DNA from: Typhlomys cinereus
Taxonomy: Eukaryota > Chordata > Mammalia > Rodentia > Platacanthomyidae
Length of the DNA: 64,000 bases
Assembly (NCBI GenBank): GCA_023101885.1
Contig: JALPQD010000405.1
Span: 1,120,722 to 1,184,721, forward strand
Reading direction: 5' to 3'
The first letter of the stretch is position 1. Each line of letters begins with the position of its first letter. Below are positions 33,035 through 44,897 of the stretch, piece by piece. The translations under genes were made by a program, and so were the position numbers. Under the pieces are notes generated by a model. That model did no database searches. It saw nothing but the letters and a program-made list of their open reading frames with translations, and was not told the DNA's origin.

Positions 33035-33413
33035 CTACGCTGCACGCATCAGCCTCAGGAGGCCGCTCCTGAAATCTTCCGGAAGGCTGGTTGGCTGGCT
33101 GGTGCCCGGATCCACAAAGACGTGGACTGAAGACCCTGTGGTACAGGCCAAAGTGTCGAACTGTGCCAACTTGGGGTGGCCAAAGAAGAAGCCATCGGTG
33201 AGGTCATGATGATCCACCGCAGGAGGCTCCTGGGTCGGCTTAGGAGGAAACAGAGCCAGTTGGTAATGCACACTGGAGCGACCCACTCTCTCCACAGCCA
33301 GGGCAGCCAGCGGGATCTGAGGGAAGCCGATGGGTGTGTGGTAGGTGCATCGATTGGTCACCATGAACCCCACCATGGGGGACTTCAGCAAGCTGGTTTC
33401 CAGGCCACAGTAC
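33035..33413 (-). CDS. Them7: Terminal coding exon of a hotdog-fold (4HBT) thioesterase-like gene
   Basis: On the - strand an acceptor (TTTTACTTTCTAG|GTACTG) opens a 379-nt exon ending in TAG at 33035-33037. It gives one split codon plus 125 residues. The conceptual protein starts YCGLETSLLKSPMVGF and continues with CTYHTPIGFPQ, AVERVGRSSVHYQLALF and SSVHVFVDPGTSQP, ending in SLPEDFRSGLL. This pattern (early beta strands, an R-V-G-R-S-S turn, a long VHVFVD strand, then a short C-terminal helix) is that of the second half of 4-hydroxybenzoyl-CoA thioesterase-type proteins, which hydrolyse acyl-CoA thioesters. The catalytic Asp and the HVNN motif would lie in an upstream exon at higher coordinates; I searched and did not find one. 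The symbol rests on memory that a THEM7 locus (a pseudogene in human, THEM7P, 11p13) lies near RCN1 and WT1. Family call fairly sure; symbol tentative; the gene could be a partly decayed pseudogene. Confidence 0.6.
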
Positions 33414-34664
33414 CTAGAAAGTAAAACCACAGAACTTTTAAAAAAAGTGTATTTTTTAAATTCATCGAGACTTTCGTACATACATAAATGAATCTGTGTG
33501 TTTTCACCACTTATTACCCATCCCCACTCCCCACTGCTGGTCCACTTCATACATTCTCATTTCCAACCAATTTGCCTCTTGCTTTTGCATCTTTTTTCAT
33601 GTGGTTTCATCTGGGATGTCTGCACTAGCAATTCCTGAGTACCCACTGAGGTATAGATGACCCGTCATTGGTAAACTGCTGAGTAAGGAAGCCTCTTCCG
33701 TTTGACATTAGCCTGGAGTAGTCTCGCATGGTAAATCATACAACTTAACCCAGGTCACACTGTCCTCTAGCTCAAAGGCAGTCCGTGGGCTTCAATACAA
33801 TCCATTTCTATCACCTCCTACACTATATGCCTTTGGGCAAGTTAGTTAGCTTTCCTGTTCCTCAGTTTCTACAATGTAAAGTCCATGGCTCTAGTACTAA
33901 CTTTGTGGGCTGACTATAAGAAAGAAATGTAGGATGTTTCTCATTTAAGAATCTGATGTTGAACACAGGCTACTTTCACAGAATTGTGTCTTTCCTTTTT
34001 CATGAAGAGTCAGGTACTTTGTGCTAAAGGAGAGAGAAAAGTCATCTCAAGCTTCCGTATCTCTCTCTTATCTCTAATGTCTCTGCTACTGGACCTTAAT
34101 TGCTTTCAGAACAGGGGCTGTGTCTCACTGTTTCTGTTGGTTGAAAAGGAATCAAAAGGCACTTCAGATGAAACTTGAAGGTCAGACAGAATAGGAAATA
34201 AAAGACCCAGGATTGAGTCTGAGCCCCCTCTCTCCCCTCCACCAGATCCCCATTTGCTATGTAAACATTGTCTTACTGTCTTTTTTGGGGAAGATAGAAT
34301 TGAATGGGAGGAGGGTTCACTCTAAAGAACAATTATAGGTTGTGTAAAGGTTTCACTACAAGATAATTCACCAAAGCACAATTCATTGGGGTAGGGATAG
34401 AATCATTAGAAACAAGTTCCAAGCCTTTCTCTGCTTAGAGGGCACTATGAAGGGCTTGTGCTCTGCCAGCCTTGTGGTCTACCATTAGATACACTTACTT
34501 ACTAACCCTGAAAGTTGTCTAGTGAGAAAGATCATTATAAAACTGTAGGCACTATACTTGTGACCTCATTTGTTATATAAGAACAGATTAGTTTACGTTC
34601 ATATTGCCTGAGGAAAAAAACTTTGAAAGGATAAACTACTAAAGATTTTCAGTATCTAATAGTA
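33414..34664. other. Intron or flank upstream of the thioesterase-like exon
   Basis: On the - strand this is the sequence just 5' of the exon acceptor. No second exon was found here and no repeat was firmly assigned. Confidence 0.5.
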
Positions 34665-34684
34665 TTTGCTATTCGTGTGTGTGC

Positions 34685-34739
<55 letters not shown>

Positions 34740-34968
34740 CCAAAGGACATTTGTATGTGCTTGTGGAGGTCAAGGGAATCATTCTGGATTGCTCAACCTC
34801 CTTATTGCTTTGCTCTATCTAGTGTTTCCCAAGCACCATCTTCCAGGGCCAGAATTACAAATTGCTGCCCTTTTAACCTGGCATTTTTATATGGGATCTG
34901 GGGATCTGAACTTAAGTCCTTTTGGTTGTAAGACAAAGGCTTTAACCTCTGACCCATCTCCCCAACCC
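34665..34968 (-). repeat. B2-superfamily SINE with (GT)n tail
   Basis: A (GT)n tract at about 34674-34732, then TGGCATTTTTATATGGGATC and ACCTCTGACCCATCTCCCCA, the antisense body and head. Confidence 0.75.
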
Positions 34969-35165
34969 GAGAATTCATTATTCTTTTGCTTATATGAAGG
35001 GTTTAATCTGAATCTGGCTTGCCTTTGAAATAAGAAAAACAGGTTTTAAATGCTCCAGTGTGAATTTTACTAAAAGAAAGGAAAAAAATGTACCGGATAA
35101 CTCCTTTATCTATGAGGGTCCTGCCCCTCGCTAGCTGCCCTCAGGCGCCTTCTTTTCAGCTTGCT

Positions 35166-35450
35166 GTTATTAAAGTATCATAGACTGTGCTGCTTATAAA
35201 CACAGAAATTCATTTCTCAGAGTTTCAGGAGGCTGGGGGCGTCTAAGATTGAGGTGTCAGCCAACTCGTATCTGGGGAGATGGTTCCTGCTTCAGTGCTT
35301 TCCAGCCTTGGTGCCTCTCACTGTGGAGGAGAAGAATGTAGAAGGTCTCTGGGGTCTTCTTGACAAGGACATCCATTCTGCTCATGAGGGTCTGCTCTTG
35401 TACCTGATCACTTACATCAGTCCCACCCCCAAGCATCTCACACTGGGATG
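35166..35450 (-). mobile_element. MST-like MaLR LTR fragment
   Basis: On the + strand it reads AAAGTATCATAGACTGTG, CAGAAATTCATTTCTCAGAG, CAGGAGGCTGGGGG and CATGAGGGTCTGCTCTTGT, the antisense of the 3' half of MST-type LTRs. It is truncated towards 35450. Confidence 0.6.
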
Positions 35451-35984
35451 ACACAGACATCCTATACATGGCAGAGGGACAAAGAACCAAGGCTTGGCCT
35501 TGCTTTGCAGCTTATACCCAAACTTCAGGGAGAATGGATCCCCCACTTTATTCCTGGAGCCACCTTGGCGGCTGTCTGCCTTTCTTGTCTCTGCCATATT
35601 TTCCTCCTTTTGCTAGAGAGCAGGCAGCAAAGCAACAGTGCCTCTTCCTACCAGGAGAGTAATATTTCATGAGCTCCTTGCTTGCTGTGTGAGCCCGGCC
35701 ACGATGGGCTTTGAATAATTGAAATGCGGTGCATTTGAACAAAACCACCACCGAGCGCCCGGAATGTGGCAAGCCTCTGCTCAGGGCTTTTCGTTTTCTA
35801 TTCAGTTTTCCACACAATCCTACTCAGGCAGTTTCAGAGCAAGGCCATACTGGGAAGGTCTTTGAAGATCTCTGAAAGTCATCCCCCATGGTTAATATTA
35901 TCCTGAAGGAACATACACTATTAATCTGGAGGAACTGGTTCTAATCCTTCACAGAGATAAAGTTATCAATTTCCCCCAATGCTA

Positions 35985-36625
35985 TGTTTATGAAAGGGTA
36001 TGGAGATAAACTTTACTGGGAAGTCTGCCACAAGATTAAGTGGGTTGTGCCCCATGGGAACAGACCAATGAGATGTAGAAAATTAAAAGCTCCAATCAGG
36101 TTTGCAGAAACTGGAGCTAACCAATGAAGAAAAACCACTTTTCCCTGGCCTGTCTAACCCTATAAATATCCATGATCCCATAGCCATCGTCTGTCTTCTT
36201 GCCCCTCGTGGATTCCATGTCTGTGAGTTCTGTTCTTTCTCTCTGTACTGGTTACTATTCTCTGTTGCTGTGAAGAAACATCCAAAGTCAAGAAATTTAA
36301 GGGAGAAAGGGAGATTTATTCAGCTTTCGGTTCCACTGGGGAGAAACGATCCTTCATGGCAGGAGAGACTTGGCTGGCAGGCAGAAACTGGAGGCAGCCT
36401 AAATCAAGTACATCGCGGAGGCTCTGAGCTGCAAAACTGCCAGCTGCAAGAGCAGACTTCTCCCCAGGTGGGGCTCATCAGCCTCAAGGCCCACCCCTGA
36501 TATGCTTTCCCCTAGCAAGGCTCCACCTCTTAACCTTCTCAAACACATTTCAAACCATAACACTCTCCTTTAATAAAATCTGACTTAATCCTCTATCTTT
36601 GACTCCCAGAACACAAGAACCTGGT
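35985..36625 (+). mobile_element. Older ERV-type LTR, interrupted by an ORR1-like LTR
   Basis: CCAATCAGG and CCAATGAAG motifs, TATAAATA near 36161 and AATAAA at about 36571 follow the order of an LTR promoter and poly(A) signal once the 319-bp insert (36244-36562) is removed. Family and exact ends are unknown. Confidence 0.45.
36244..36562 (-). mobile_element. ORR1-like LTR nested in an older LTR
   Basis: On the + strand it runs from TGTACTGGTTACTATTC to CAAACCATAACA (TG...CA) and is flanked by CTCTC at 36239-36243 and CTCTC at 36563-36567. This perfect 5-bp duplication fixes both ends. Confidence 0.8.
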
Positions 36626-36988
36626 CAAAAACAAAAACAAAAACAACAAAAACCCCAAAACATTGTGAGGCAGCTTCTGCTTTTTACATTTTACAGGACA
36701 AGAAATAACAGAGAAGTTAAGTAAGTTTCCCAGGATCTTCACGGTATTAAGTGTTAGACTTAGACCCAAACTCTGGGCTCTCTTGATGAAAATTCACACC
36801 CCCCTCCCCGACCTCATTCTGAACTTCTAGATAGGGAAGCAAATAAAATTAACTTCATTTCAGTTCAGTGAATGAACTATGTCCTGTGATTTTGGAACAG
36901 TCATTACAATTAGACAATATGCATTATGTGGCAAGATCACAATCCTTTCTGATTGGCTTGATGGTAACAATAGGACTCTGTTAGTTTC

Positions 36989-36992
<4 letters not shown>

Positions 36993-37045
<53 letters not shown>
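36993..37045 (+). repeat. (CA)n microsatellite
   Basis: About 26 uninterrupted CA units, not attached to a recognisable SINE. Confidence 0.95.
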
Positions 37046-37048
<3 letters not shown>

Positions 37049-37139
37049 GCTGCATCAAAATACTTGACCCAACTGGAAGGAACTAGTCACACCACATTCA
37101 CAACAAAAACAGAAAGACATGCTTGCTTGCTTGGCAATC

Positions 37140-37345
37140 TTCAGCTAGCTCCACCAATCTTTATATAGTTCACCTGCCTAGGGAATGATCCCACCAACAA
37201 TGGGCTGGGTCTTATGACATCAATTATGCTCTCAGGACAGTCCCTCACAGGTATACCCAAAGGCCAATATAATGCAGACAATCCCTCTCAGATGACTCTA
37301 GAGACCCACCTCCTAGGTGTCTGGCTGATGATTAACACTAACCAT
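37140..37345 (-). mobile_element. MT-like MaLR LTR fragment
   Basis: On the + strand it has ATCCCACCAACAATGGGCTGGG, CAATCCCTCTCAGATGACTC and GATTAACACTAACCATC, which are antisense landmarks of MT-type LTRs. Ends are approximate. Confidence 0.5.
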
Positions 37346-39120
37346 CTCGGGCTCCTAGTTTGAAGTTTCTCCACTGTTGTTTTTCTTTTAGGTTTTACTT
37401 TTCTCAAAGTTTATATATGTAGACATACTTTCAAAATCACATAGTTGTTCATTTCTTACTATAAATAAAACCTAGTCCTTTGGTCCACTATGCCATTGGT
37501 ATAACTTAAAGAAGTTCTAGTAATAAAATCATCAGGGGCTGGGGAGATAAGAGAGCAGCCAATAGAAGACAGAGTGGAGAACAAGCTAGAGAGCGAAGGC
37601 ACCTACGATATGTAGTGTAAGTCTAGAGAGGGAGCAATGATCTTATGTGATCCCAATGTCATGTGACGAATGCAATCCCAAGGGAAGTCCAGGGAGCCCA
37701 CCTGATCTTGAGAATCAGGAAAGACCTCCAGAAAAGTGACAGCTTAAAATGAGCCGTGGAAAAAGTGCAGGAGTGAACAGGAAGAGGAAGTGTTCTGGGA
37801 ATGGCATGTCTGAAAATCCAGAGGGCAAGAGAGAAGACAACAGGAGCCCACCTCTAAAGTCCCCAGCATTCAGAACATGCATTGCAGAGGTGGAGAAGAG
37901 AGGGAGCCACCCTGGGAAGAGCATTATTTTTTGTGAAAGAGCTTGGATTTTCTCCTAGACAATGTTGGAAGCCAGTACGTGGATGCAAAGGCAGGATTGC
38001 TTAGCCAAGTAGCCAATGACTGTGAATGAGACATAAGCTCCTGTGAATGAGACATAAAGCTCCAGTGGCATCCACAGGGAGAGGAATGAGATTACTCCAC
38101 AGCCTTGGCCAAGAGGGTAGTGACTTAGTTCAGGGGATCCATGGCAAAGATGGGGTTCTATAGAACCTAGATGGATTCTAGAAGGACTTCACAGATCTGG
38201 TAACAACAGAGCAAGTGTAGTAGAGAAAGAACCTAGGACAACGCCCAGGTTTACAAGGTCCAGGTGACCGCACTTGTGACAGGACGGAATGATGGGGGTA
38301 CAGGTGAGGACAGGAAGTGAGGTCTCTGCTGAGGAGGCTGAGCCGAGGTGCCTGGGGGATTCTAAGAAGAGATGATCAACAGGAATCATGTGATTGATTA
38401 ATATTTCCTTAGCCTATCCAGCCAGGAAGTAACAGTTTCTCCCAGAAGGCATTTGGACATGCTCTGAAGATAGGTCTGGCTGGAGATAAGATTGAGAGAC
38501 AAAGGTTGAGAGGCAAAGAATCAGGATCCAGAAAGGTAATACCAAGGGTGGCTCATACAAGAAAGGGAATGTGGTGGTTTGGGGGGGGGGCTGGAAAGGC
38601 AAGTGCCTGGTCTGATACCAGACAAATTTAGGATTCAGGAAAGTTCAGTACAGACAAAAGTTCATACAGACTGTGTGGAACCTACTCAGGTTTATCCTTG
38701 GGGCTACTAGTCTGCAATTTCTGGGTGAAATAGTACTGAATGGGAGGAGATACAGTCATGGAGAAAATATGGAAAACATTGAACTGTGGCCCAGAGATTC
38801 AGCCATCCCCACAGAAAACCTTTTGACTAAGCTCCCAGTGGATGACTTCCTAGGCTGTAACAAACCATAGAGAGGTGTGCTTCACATGAAGCCAATACTT
38901 GTACTATATGCATTCTTACCCCTGGCTTGGTAAATGTTAGAACAAAGGGATGCTAGAGATAGTACTAGTGCCCTCAACCCTGATGTGGGTGAGAATTTCC
39001 CACAGGGCCCCTAGAATGTACAGATCCCCCACTTCCTACCAGATCTCCTCAGTGGTTGGCAAGAAGTGATCTGAACAGCCTTAGTAGGCTGCAGGTGACT
39101 GAGATGCATATACCTGATTG
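37346..39120. other. Intergenic, unassigned
   Basis: Unique-looking sequence with one short tandem duplication (38022) and a G-run of about 12 at 38580. No gene. Confidence 0.5.
38022..38065 (+). repeat. Short tandem duplication, about 21 bp unit
   Basis: CTGTGAATGAGACATAAGCTC is followed at once by a second copy with one extra A. Confidence 0.8.
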
Positions 39121-39592
39121 TGACAATTTTTCCTGGCAGAGTTAATCCTGGGTGTCAACTTGACCACACCTGGCATTAACTAAAATAAGCTGTTAGACTA
39201 CTTGAAGAGATTAACTAGATCAGTACATTTACAATACAAAGACCAGCCCTAGATCTGATTGGAACTTCCCAGTAGCCGACTAGATAAAAGGAACCATAGA
39301 AAAGATTTGGAAGAGAGACTCCCTGAAGCTGTTGTAGAAAACTTCTTCCCTCTTGTTGCCCGGCTTCTTTGACCCTCCAGCCCTCCAACCCTCCAAGTCT
39401 CTTCAACACGACTAAAGACTCTCCAGGAATCTTCCAGCCTTCAGCCATCACCCACTGGACTACTGGATTGAGCAGCTACTGGCAGCCGTTACTGGATTAT
39501 CTCAGCCATATCTCTTAAGCCAACCCAATAAATTCCCTTTTTACATATTCATTCTGTTGATTCTGTGGCTCTAGAGAACCTTGACTAATACA
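39121..39592 (+). mobile_element. ERVL-type (MT2/MLT2-like) LTR
   Basis: It opens with GGCAGAGTTAATCCTGGGTG followed by TCAACTTGACCACACC and closes with CTCTAGAGAACC then TTGACTAATACA, both typical of ERVL LTRs. CCAATAAATTCCC near 39525 is its poly(A) signal. The left edge is uncertain and no duplication was found. Confidence 0.65.
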
Positions 39593-40729
39593 TGCCTAAA
39601 AAAAGTAGCAGTCAGAGGAGGGAAGTGAGTTGTTTGGTCATCAAGCAAGAAAAGAGCAGGCAACTTCAGTGGGCATTACTCACCTCTTCAGCACGTGATT
39701 CAGCCTTGAGGAAGGGATTCACTGCTCAAAGACAAATGAACACTGCTCACCATCCTACCCTGCCTGTTCCCAACTCCAACAACTGGGCTCAGCCTCATTG
39801 TCTCCTCTTTTCCACAAGCGCTCATATCCGTCAATAGATTCACAGCTGGGTTCTGCCTTGTCCTCTAAGCATAATCCCTGCCTGTGTGACCTCTGCTCTC
39901 CATGTGAGAACAACACATCCTTGTCTCCGCAAAAGGTTTGCAGAGTCAGTCCCTGTCAGGTGGGGAGAGGCCAGCGGGCAGATGGCACTGTTACACCTTT
40001 CAGAGGAGTGAAGCTATTTATGTCACTGGCTGTAATTTGCCAGGATAGGCTATAGACTGTGGTCAGTTACCCAGGGTTACCAGGGCAGGAGGCTGGCAGA
40101 AGTCCATCCCCAGATTTCCTGAACTAAACACAGGCTCGGTGGCAGATCCGACAGGGCTGGATCTTCAGGTCTGTCAGCCTTGGGACATTAAGGTAGAATT
40201 GATTCTTAAGAATGTACTACACATGGATCTGATAAATAACTGATGTTCTATCAAGCCTATGTGGATCTTGTCAACATAAGCTAAGTTGGGTCTACAGAGC
40301 CCAGGAAGACTATTGGAAACAAACTGAACACCAGTCCCTATGCCAACCTGTCCACTAATTCATCCCATGGGACAGAATGCAGGTTAAAAGCTTCAAGCAC
40401 CAGATCTGGGTTTGATTTGTAACCCTGCTGATGTGTGACTCAGTAAGCCACTCAAAGTCCCACATCCTCAGTTTTTTTTCTCATCTCAGAGATAGAACTA
40501 AAAACACAGACTCAGAGGATTTTCATGACACAATCAAAGCAACGATAGTTTATGTCTCTTGGTTAATCTGGACCCTGAAGGTTTGTTTATTGCTGCTGCT
40601 GCCTGCTTGTTTTTCCACCTTTACCTTTTTTTGTCTGCTTAATTTCTATTTATTTATTCATTTGTTATTTTTTGTTAGCCTTGTAACCTGTTTTGGTCTC
40701 TAGGGGTAGAAACTATATTTATCTCTGGG

Positions 40730-40875
40730 TCAGACTCCTCCTTTTCTTCCTCTTCCTTCTCTTCCTCCTCCCTTTCTTCTTCTCTTCCTCTTCCTCCTTT
40801 TCCTTTTTTCTCTCATCTTCTTTTCTTTCCTTCTTCCTTCCTCCTTCTCCTCCTCCTTTTCCTCCTCCTTCTTTT
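40730..40875 (+). repeat. Pyrimidine-rich tract
   Basis: About 145 bp of almost pure C/T (TTCCTCTTCCTTCTCTTCC and similar). Confidence 0.85.
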
Positions 40876-41313
40876 AATTTGAGAAGACGCATTGTCAGGA
40901 CCCTGATATCCAGCCAGGGAGAAGCTGCAGCTACTATTGAGGAAAGAGTTGCACAGATGGGATGCACTTGAGTCACATGTCAGCCAATAGATTTTGTTTG
41001 TGGATTTGGGGATGGCCCAAGACCTGGCTCAAACTAGGTGACAGCTTTTCTACAGAACACATCCCCAGTCCCTGTGACACTTTAGGCTCTTCCAGGAAGA
41101 GTTGCATGACCTTTGGAAGTGCACAGGTAACTGAGACAGAAGGATTTAAACCAATGTTATTTACATAGTAAAAATTACATCATTTAACTAATGTTTACTA
41201 TATTGCTAGAACAGAAATTTACTCAAAAGGTCTGCTTCAATCCTTTGGTGGCAATGATTTAAGCATAACCAACTTATGGAGCTAAGTCCTCCTCAATAAG
41301 AACTGGTAACCCA

Positions 41314-41505
41314 GGGGCTGGAGAGATGGCTCAGGGGTTAAGCCTCTGCCTTGCAAGTAGATGGCCCTGAGTTCGGATCCCAGATCCCATGTACAAACAC
41401 AGGACGGAAGCGGGGCGGCCTGTGCTTCTGATCTGGTGGGCGGAGCCTGTGAATGGGGGGGGTAGAAGCGGTCCACGATGATTCGAATTCACCCTTGATT
41501 CTACA

Positions 41506-41557
<52 letters not shown>

Positions 41558-41580
41558 AACACAATTGAATAAAAAAAAAA
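41314..41580 (+). repeat. Young B2-superfamily SINE
   Basis: Flanked by AAGAACTGGTAACCCA (41298-41313) and AAGAACTGTTAACCCA (41581-41596). It has a long (CA)n tract before the A-tail. Confidence 0.88.
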
Positions 41581-43589
41581 AAGAACTGTTAACCCAATCT
41601 AGAATGCTTACATCTTACCAACTTAACCACATCCTAAGATTTGGTTCTGGCAACAACATGATAAAAGCAAGGCTTTCATGTCTATGGATCTGATGCCAGC
41701 CAGAGATGGCTGCAAGCTGACTGAGTGTATTGCAGGAAAACCGTTGCTGCGGTTGTATGAGACACGCTGTAATGAAAATCCTGGCTGGTGGATAACAGGC
41801 GAAGGAGCCATGGTGCTTTTAGGGAAACAGAAATAGGCAGAGGGGTGGCTGGACCTCGAGACAGGAAGGGAGAATGTTTATGGAGAAAGTGGAAAGGGAG
41901 GCTGATCATGTACAGGTATGCACTGCATTGTATCCTAACAGGATGAGGGGCTATTCCTTGGAGAAAGGCAGTGACATAACTGCGTCCCCATCTCGCCATC
42001 AGCACTCTAGGAAACAGACTGGGAGAGGCAAGGTGGATTGCCATGGTGTCTTCACTACCAAGAATCAGTAGTCTCAGGAGATTCTGTTTGGGTCACCCAC
42101 TGTTCTGCTTGCCTATGCCTGGGCTCTTGTAGATTTTTTTTTTCATGAGTCGAATTTTAGGTCTAGCATGATCAAGTATTAGTCCAAGATTAGTCCAATC
42201 CTAGGGGAAATGACCACACAGATAAATACACTTATTTGGAATGGAGAGGCTGTTTTGCTTAGAAAGGAATGGGAGGCGGTTAAGATGGAAACAGGAAGGA
42301 ATACTTTGTGATGGTCTCATATGTTAAGCTACCACGACCTGGAGTAGACCAAGTGTTGCTTTTTTTTTTTTCTCTGATTAGCTTCATGTTGCTTTTTAGC
42401 ACATTTGCCTCTATTTCCAGGACAAATGATCTCATGGGTAACAAGAAAAATATCCCCAAACTAGAGTCTAGCAAGATGTGAGATTGAGTAAATATCTAAA
42501 TGAGCCTTTAGCCTTGGCTGTGTTTATCTTGCCACTTGGTGATATACCAATATAAAAAAAAAGAATAAAAATGGTATTTCTAAGCTGATTTGCCTAGCTC
42601 CTAACATAAGAAGCTAATATAACGAGCCAGCAATCGTTCACTTCAGGAAGATACTCCGGCCCTGCTGGCTGCAGAATGTGGCTGCTACAGTTTCTGGTGT
42701 GTGTGCCGGGGACAGGGGGGGGGTCCCCAAATGGGAGAACTCAAAACAATGGAGAACACGTGCACTCAGCAGAACTGTCTCTTCATGACAGTGTTCTCCC
42801 CGTAAGTTCATCCTGGTAAATCAGTGTCAAAATGACAAGAACATCCAACTCATATTAAGAGGCTCAGTGTATAACAAACAAACAAACAAAAAAAATCTAA
42901 ATGTGCTCAGAAGATGAACATGAAAAGACCAGATGAAAATTCAATACAAAAAAAAAATGAAAACTGCGAAGCAAATTCATTGAAACATTTTGGAATAGAA
43001 ACCAGAAGATGGTGATGTTATGCTCAGTTAACAGGAAAATGCCATTTCTAAGGGTGGATGCTGTGAATGATAATGTGGATTTTCAGATATCAAGAAACAA
43101 TCTGGTATGAAACATGGCTCCCAAAGAGAGTCTGGAATCTTCCTTGGCGAACACGGATGATCTCAGTTGTGGTGCCTGATGACTCTGCTCATCTTGAAAG
43201 GGACAGACTTCAAATATGGCGTCAACTCTGTATTGGAATCCTGAGAATGAAGCAGGGCAGGTATCTGGCATCATCCCTGGCTGAACAACATGAGAATAGA
43301 AGCTAGAAGTGAAGCTGAGATGGGAGGGTGAAGCCTCTGAGCTGCAGTGGTCAGTCAGGTCTCTATTGTGCACCCAAATGGGTGGCAGACAAGTGTTGGG
43401 AGGAGCAGCATTTTCAAACCCCACTTTACACCTCCATCTGGCAGAAAAGACTTGAAATACCCGAATGGTTTAGAATCTCCATGGGGAAGGGCGTAAGTGT
43501 CTGAAGAATTTTACAAAATGAAAGGGGGCAACATTTGAAGAGGCAGAGGATGGAGAGTGGGAAGAAAGAGACACACGCAGAGAGAGGAG

Positions 43590-43670
43590 AGGTGTGTGTG
43601 TGTGCATGTGTGTATGTGTGAGTGTGTGTGCATGTGTGTGTGTGTGTGTGTGTGTGCACGCACGCATGTA
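43590..43670 (+). repeat. (GT)n-rich tract
   Basis: Interrupted GTGTGTGTGCATGTGTG-type sequence ending in GCACGCACGCATG. Confidence 0.8.
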
Positions 43671-43705
43671 GTGGATGGCAGGAATCTATGCTCAGTATCT
43701 TCATT

Positions 43706-43915
43706 CTCCTCTCCTCTCCTCTCCTCTCCTCTCCTCTCCTCTCCTCTCCTCTCCTCTCCTCCTCTCTCCTCTCCTCTCCTCTCCTCCCCTCCCCTTTCCT
43801 TCCTCCCCCTCCCCCTTCCCTCCCCTCCATCCTCCTCCTCCTCCCTCTCTCCTTTCCCCTCCCCCTCCACTTCATTCTCCTCCTCCTCTTCCACCTCCTC
43901 CTCCTCCTCCTTTTA
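43706..43915 (+). repeat. (CTCCT)n pentanucleotide array and C/T-rich tract
   Basis: Eleven perfect CTCCT units (43706-43760), a short break, more units to about 43785, then irregular C/T sequence with CTCCTCCTC runs to 43915. Confidence 0.9.
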
Positions 43916-44543
43916 TTAAAGCTCACTGATTCAGCTAGCCTGGCTGGCCAGCATCCACAGGTATCTTCCTGCCTCTGACTCCAGCCTTCATGGCTTTTCT
44001 TGTGAGCGTTAGGGATCAAACTCAGGTCCTCCTGCCCGAGCCCCCTAGTCATGCATTTTTGTTTGCTTCAATCCCTGCAGCATTCAATGTTTGAAGCTAC
44101 ATGACAGAAGTCTGTCCATGAGGAACAAATGACCAAACTAAGCAGGTGTAGCAGTTCAGAGTGTCCCCGGAAGCTTTAAAACTTTTCAGTCATTTGTTTC
44201 TTCCTGATTTCTAAGTAAGTCATCCTACCGGAAAATTAATGTTTGCATACCTCAAACAAATGCAAAGCACAGATTAAAAATTTTAAATCCTCCTTTATAT
44301 CATAACTCAGAAGTGACCAGAATGAATATTTTGGTGCGTACCTCTTCCAACTTTTCATGTCTACCAAGCATGACATTTTGAAGGTAAAAGACATTTTAAT
44401 GAATCCAAAGAAAATTTCTGCTTTCTTTTTGTTTGTTTCTGCAATATTTTCAAGCGCCCAGAAAAATTTGCAACAACAGTACACCAGACTTTTGTTTTGC
44501 AATCACCGATGCTGGACCCCTATCACATGTGTTTGTTACTAAC

Positions 44544-44897
44544 TGTCATAGTTTGAAATGTGTCCCCCACAGTCTCATGTGTTTGGCAAGGTCTTGGCAC
44601 CTTGAGAGGTGGAGACTTGCTGGAGGAAGGCAGTCATAAGGGTGGGCCTTGAGGTGGATTAGTCCCACCTACCTCCAAGAGAAGTCTGCCTTTGCAGCAA
44701 GTAGTCTGCAGCTCTCAGCTTCCAAGATGTCTGCAATGACTTAGCCTCCTCTAGCTTTGGCCAGCCAGCCATGCCACCTCTGCTTTGAGAGACTGTACCT
44801 TCCCTCTGGAACCGTAAGCTGAATAAACCTCCTTTTCTCCGTAAAGTTGATTGACTTTGAGTGCTCTCTCACAGCAATAGTTGAAGGAGAATAGGGT
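44544..44897 (+). mobile_element. ORR1-like MaLR LTR
   Basis: It begins TGTCATAGTTTGAAATGTGT and contains GGGCCTTGAGGTGGATTAG, GCTGAATAAACCTCC and TCTCACAGCAATAG in ORR1 order. The 3' end has diverged, so the right edge is approximate. Confidence 0.7.

Larger units (their letters stand above)
39593..43589. other. Intergenic with few assigned repeats
   Basis: Holds the C/T tract at 40730 and the young SINE at 41314. The rest (39593-40700, 41600-43580) has no recognised gene or repeat. Confidence 0.5.

Noticed and set aside
43426..44052. A 208-codon - strand open frame and its + strand counterparts
   Set aside because: They translate the (CTCCT)n and (GT)n repeats into Arg/Glu/Gly or Ser/Pro/Leu runs.
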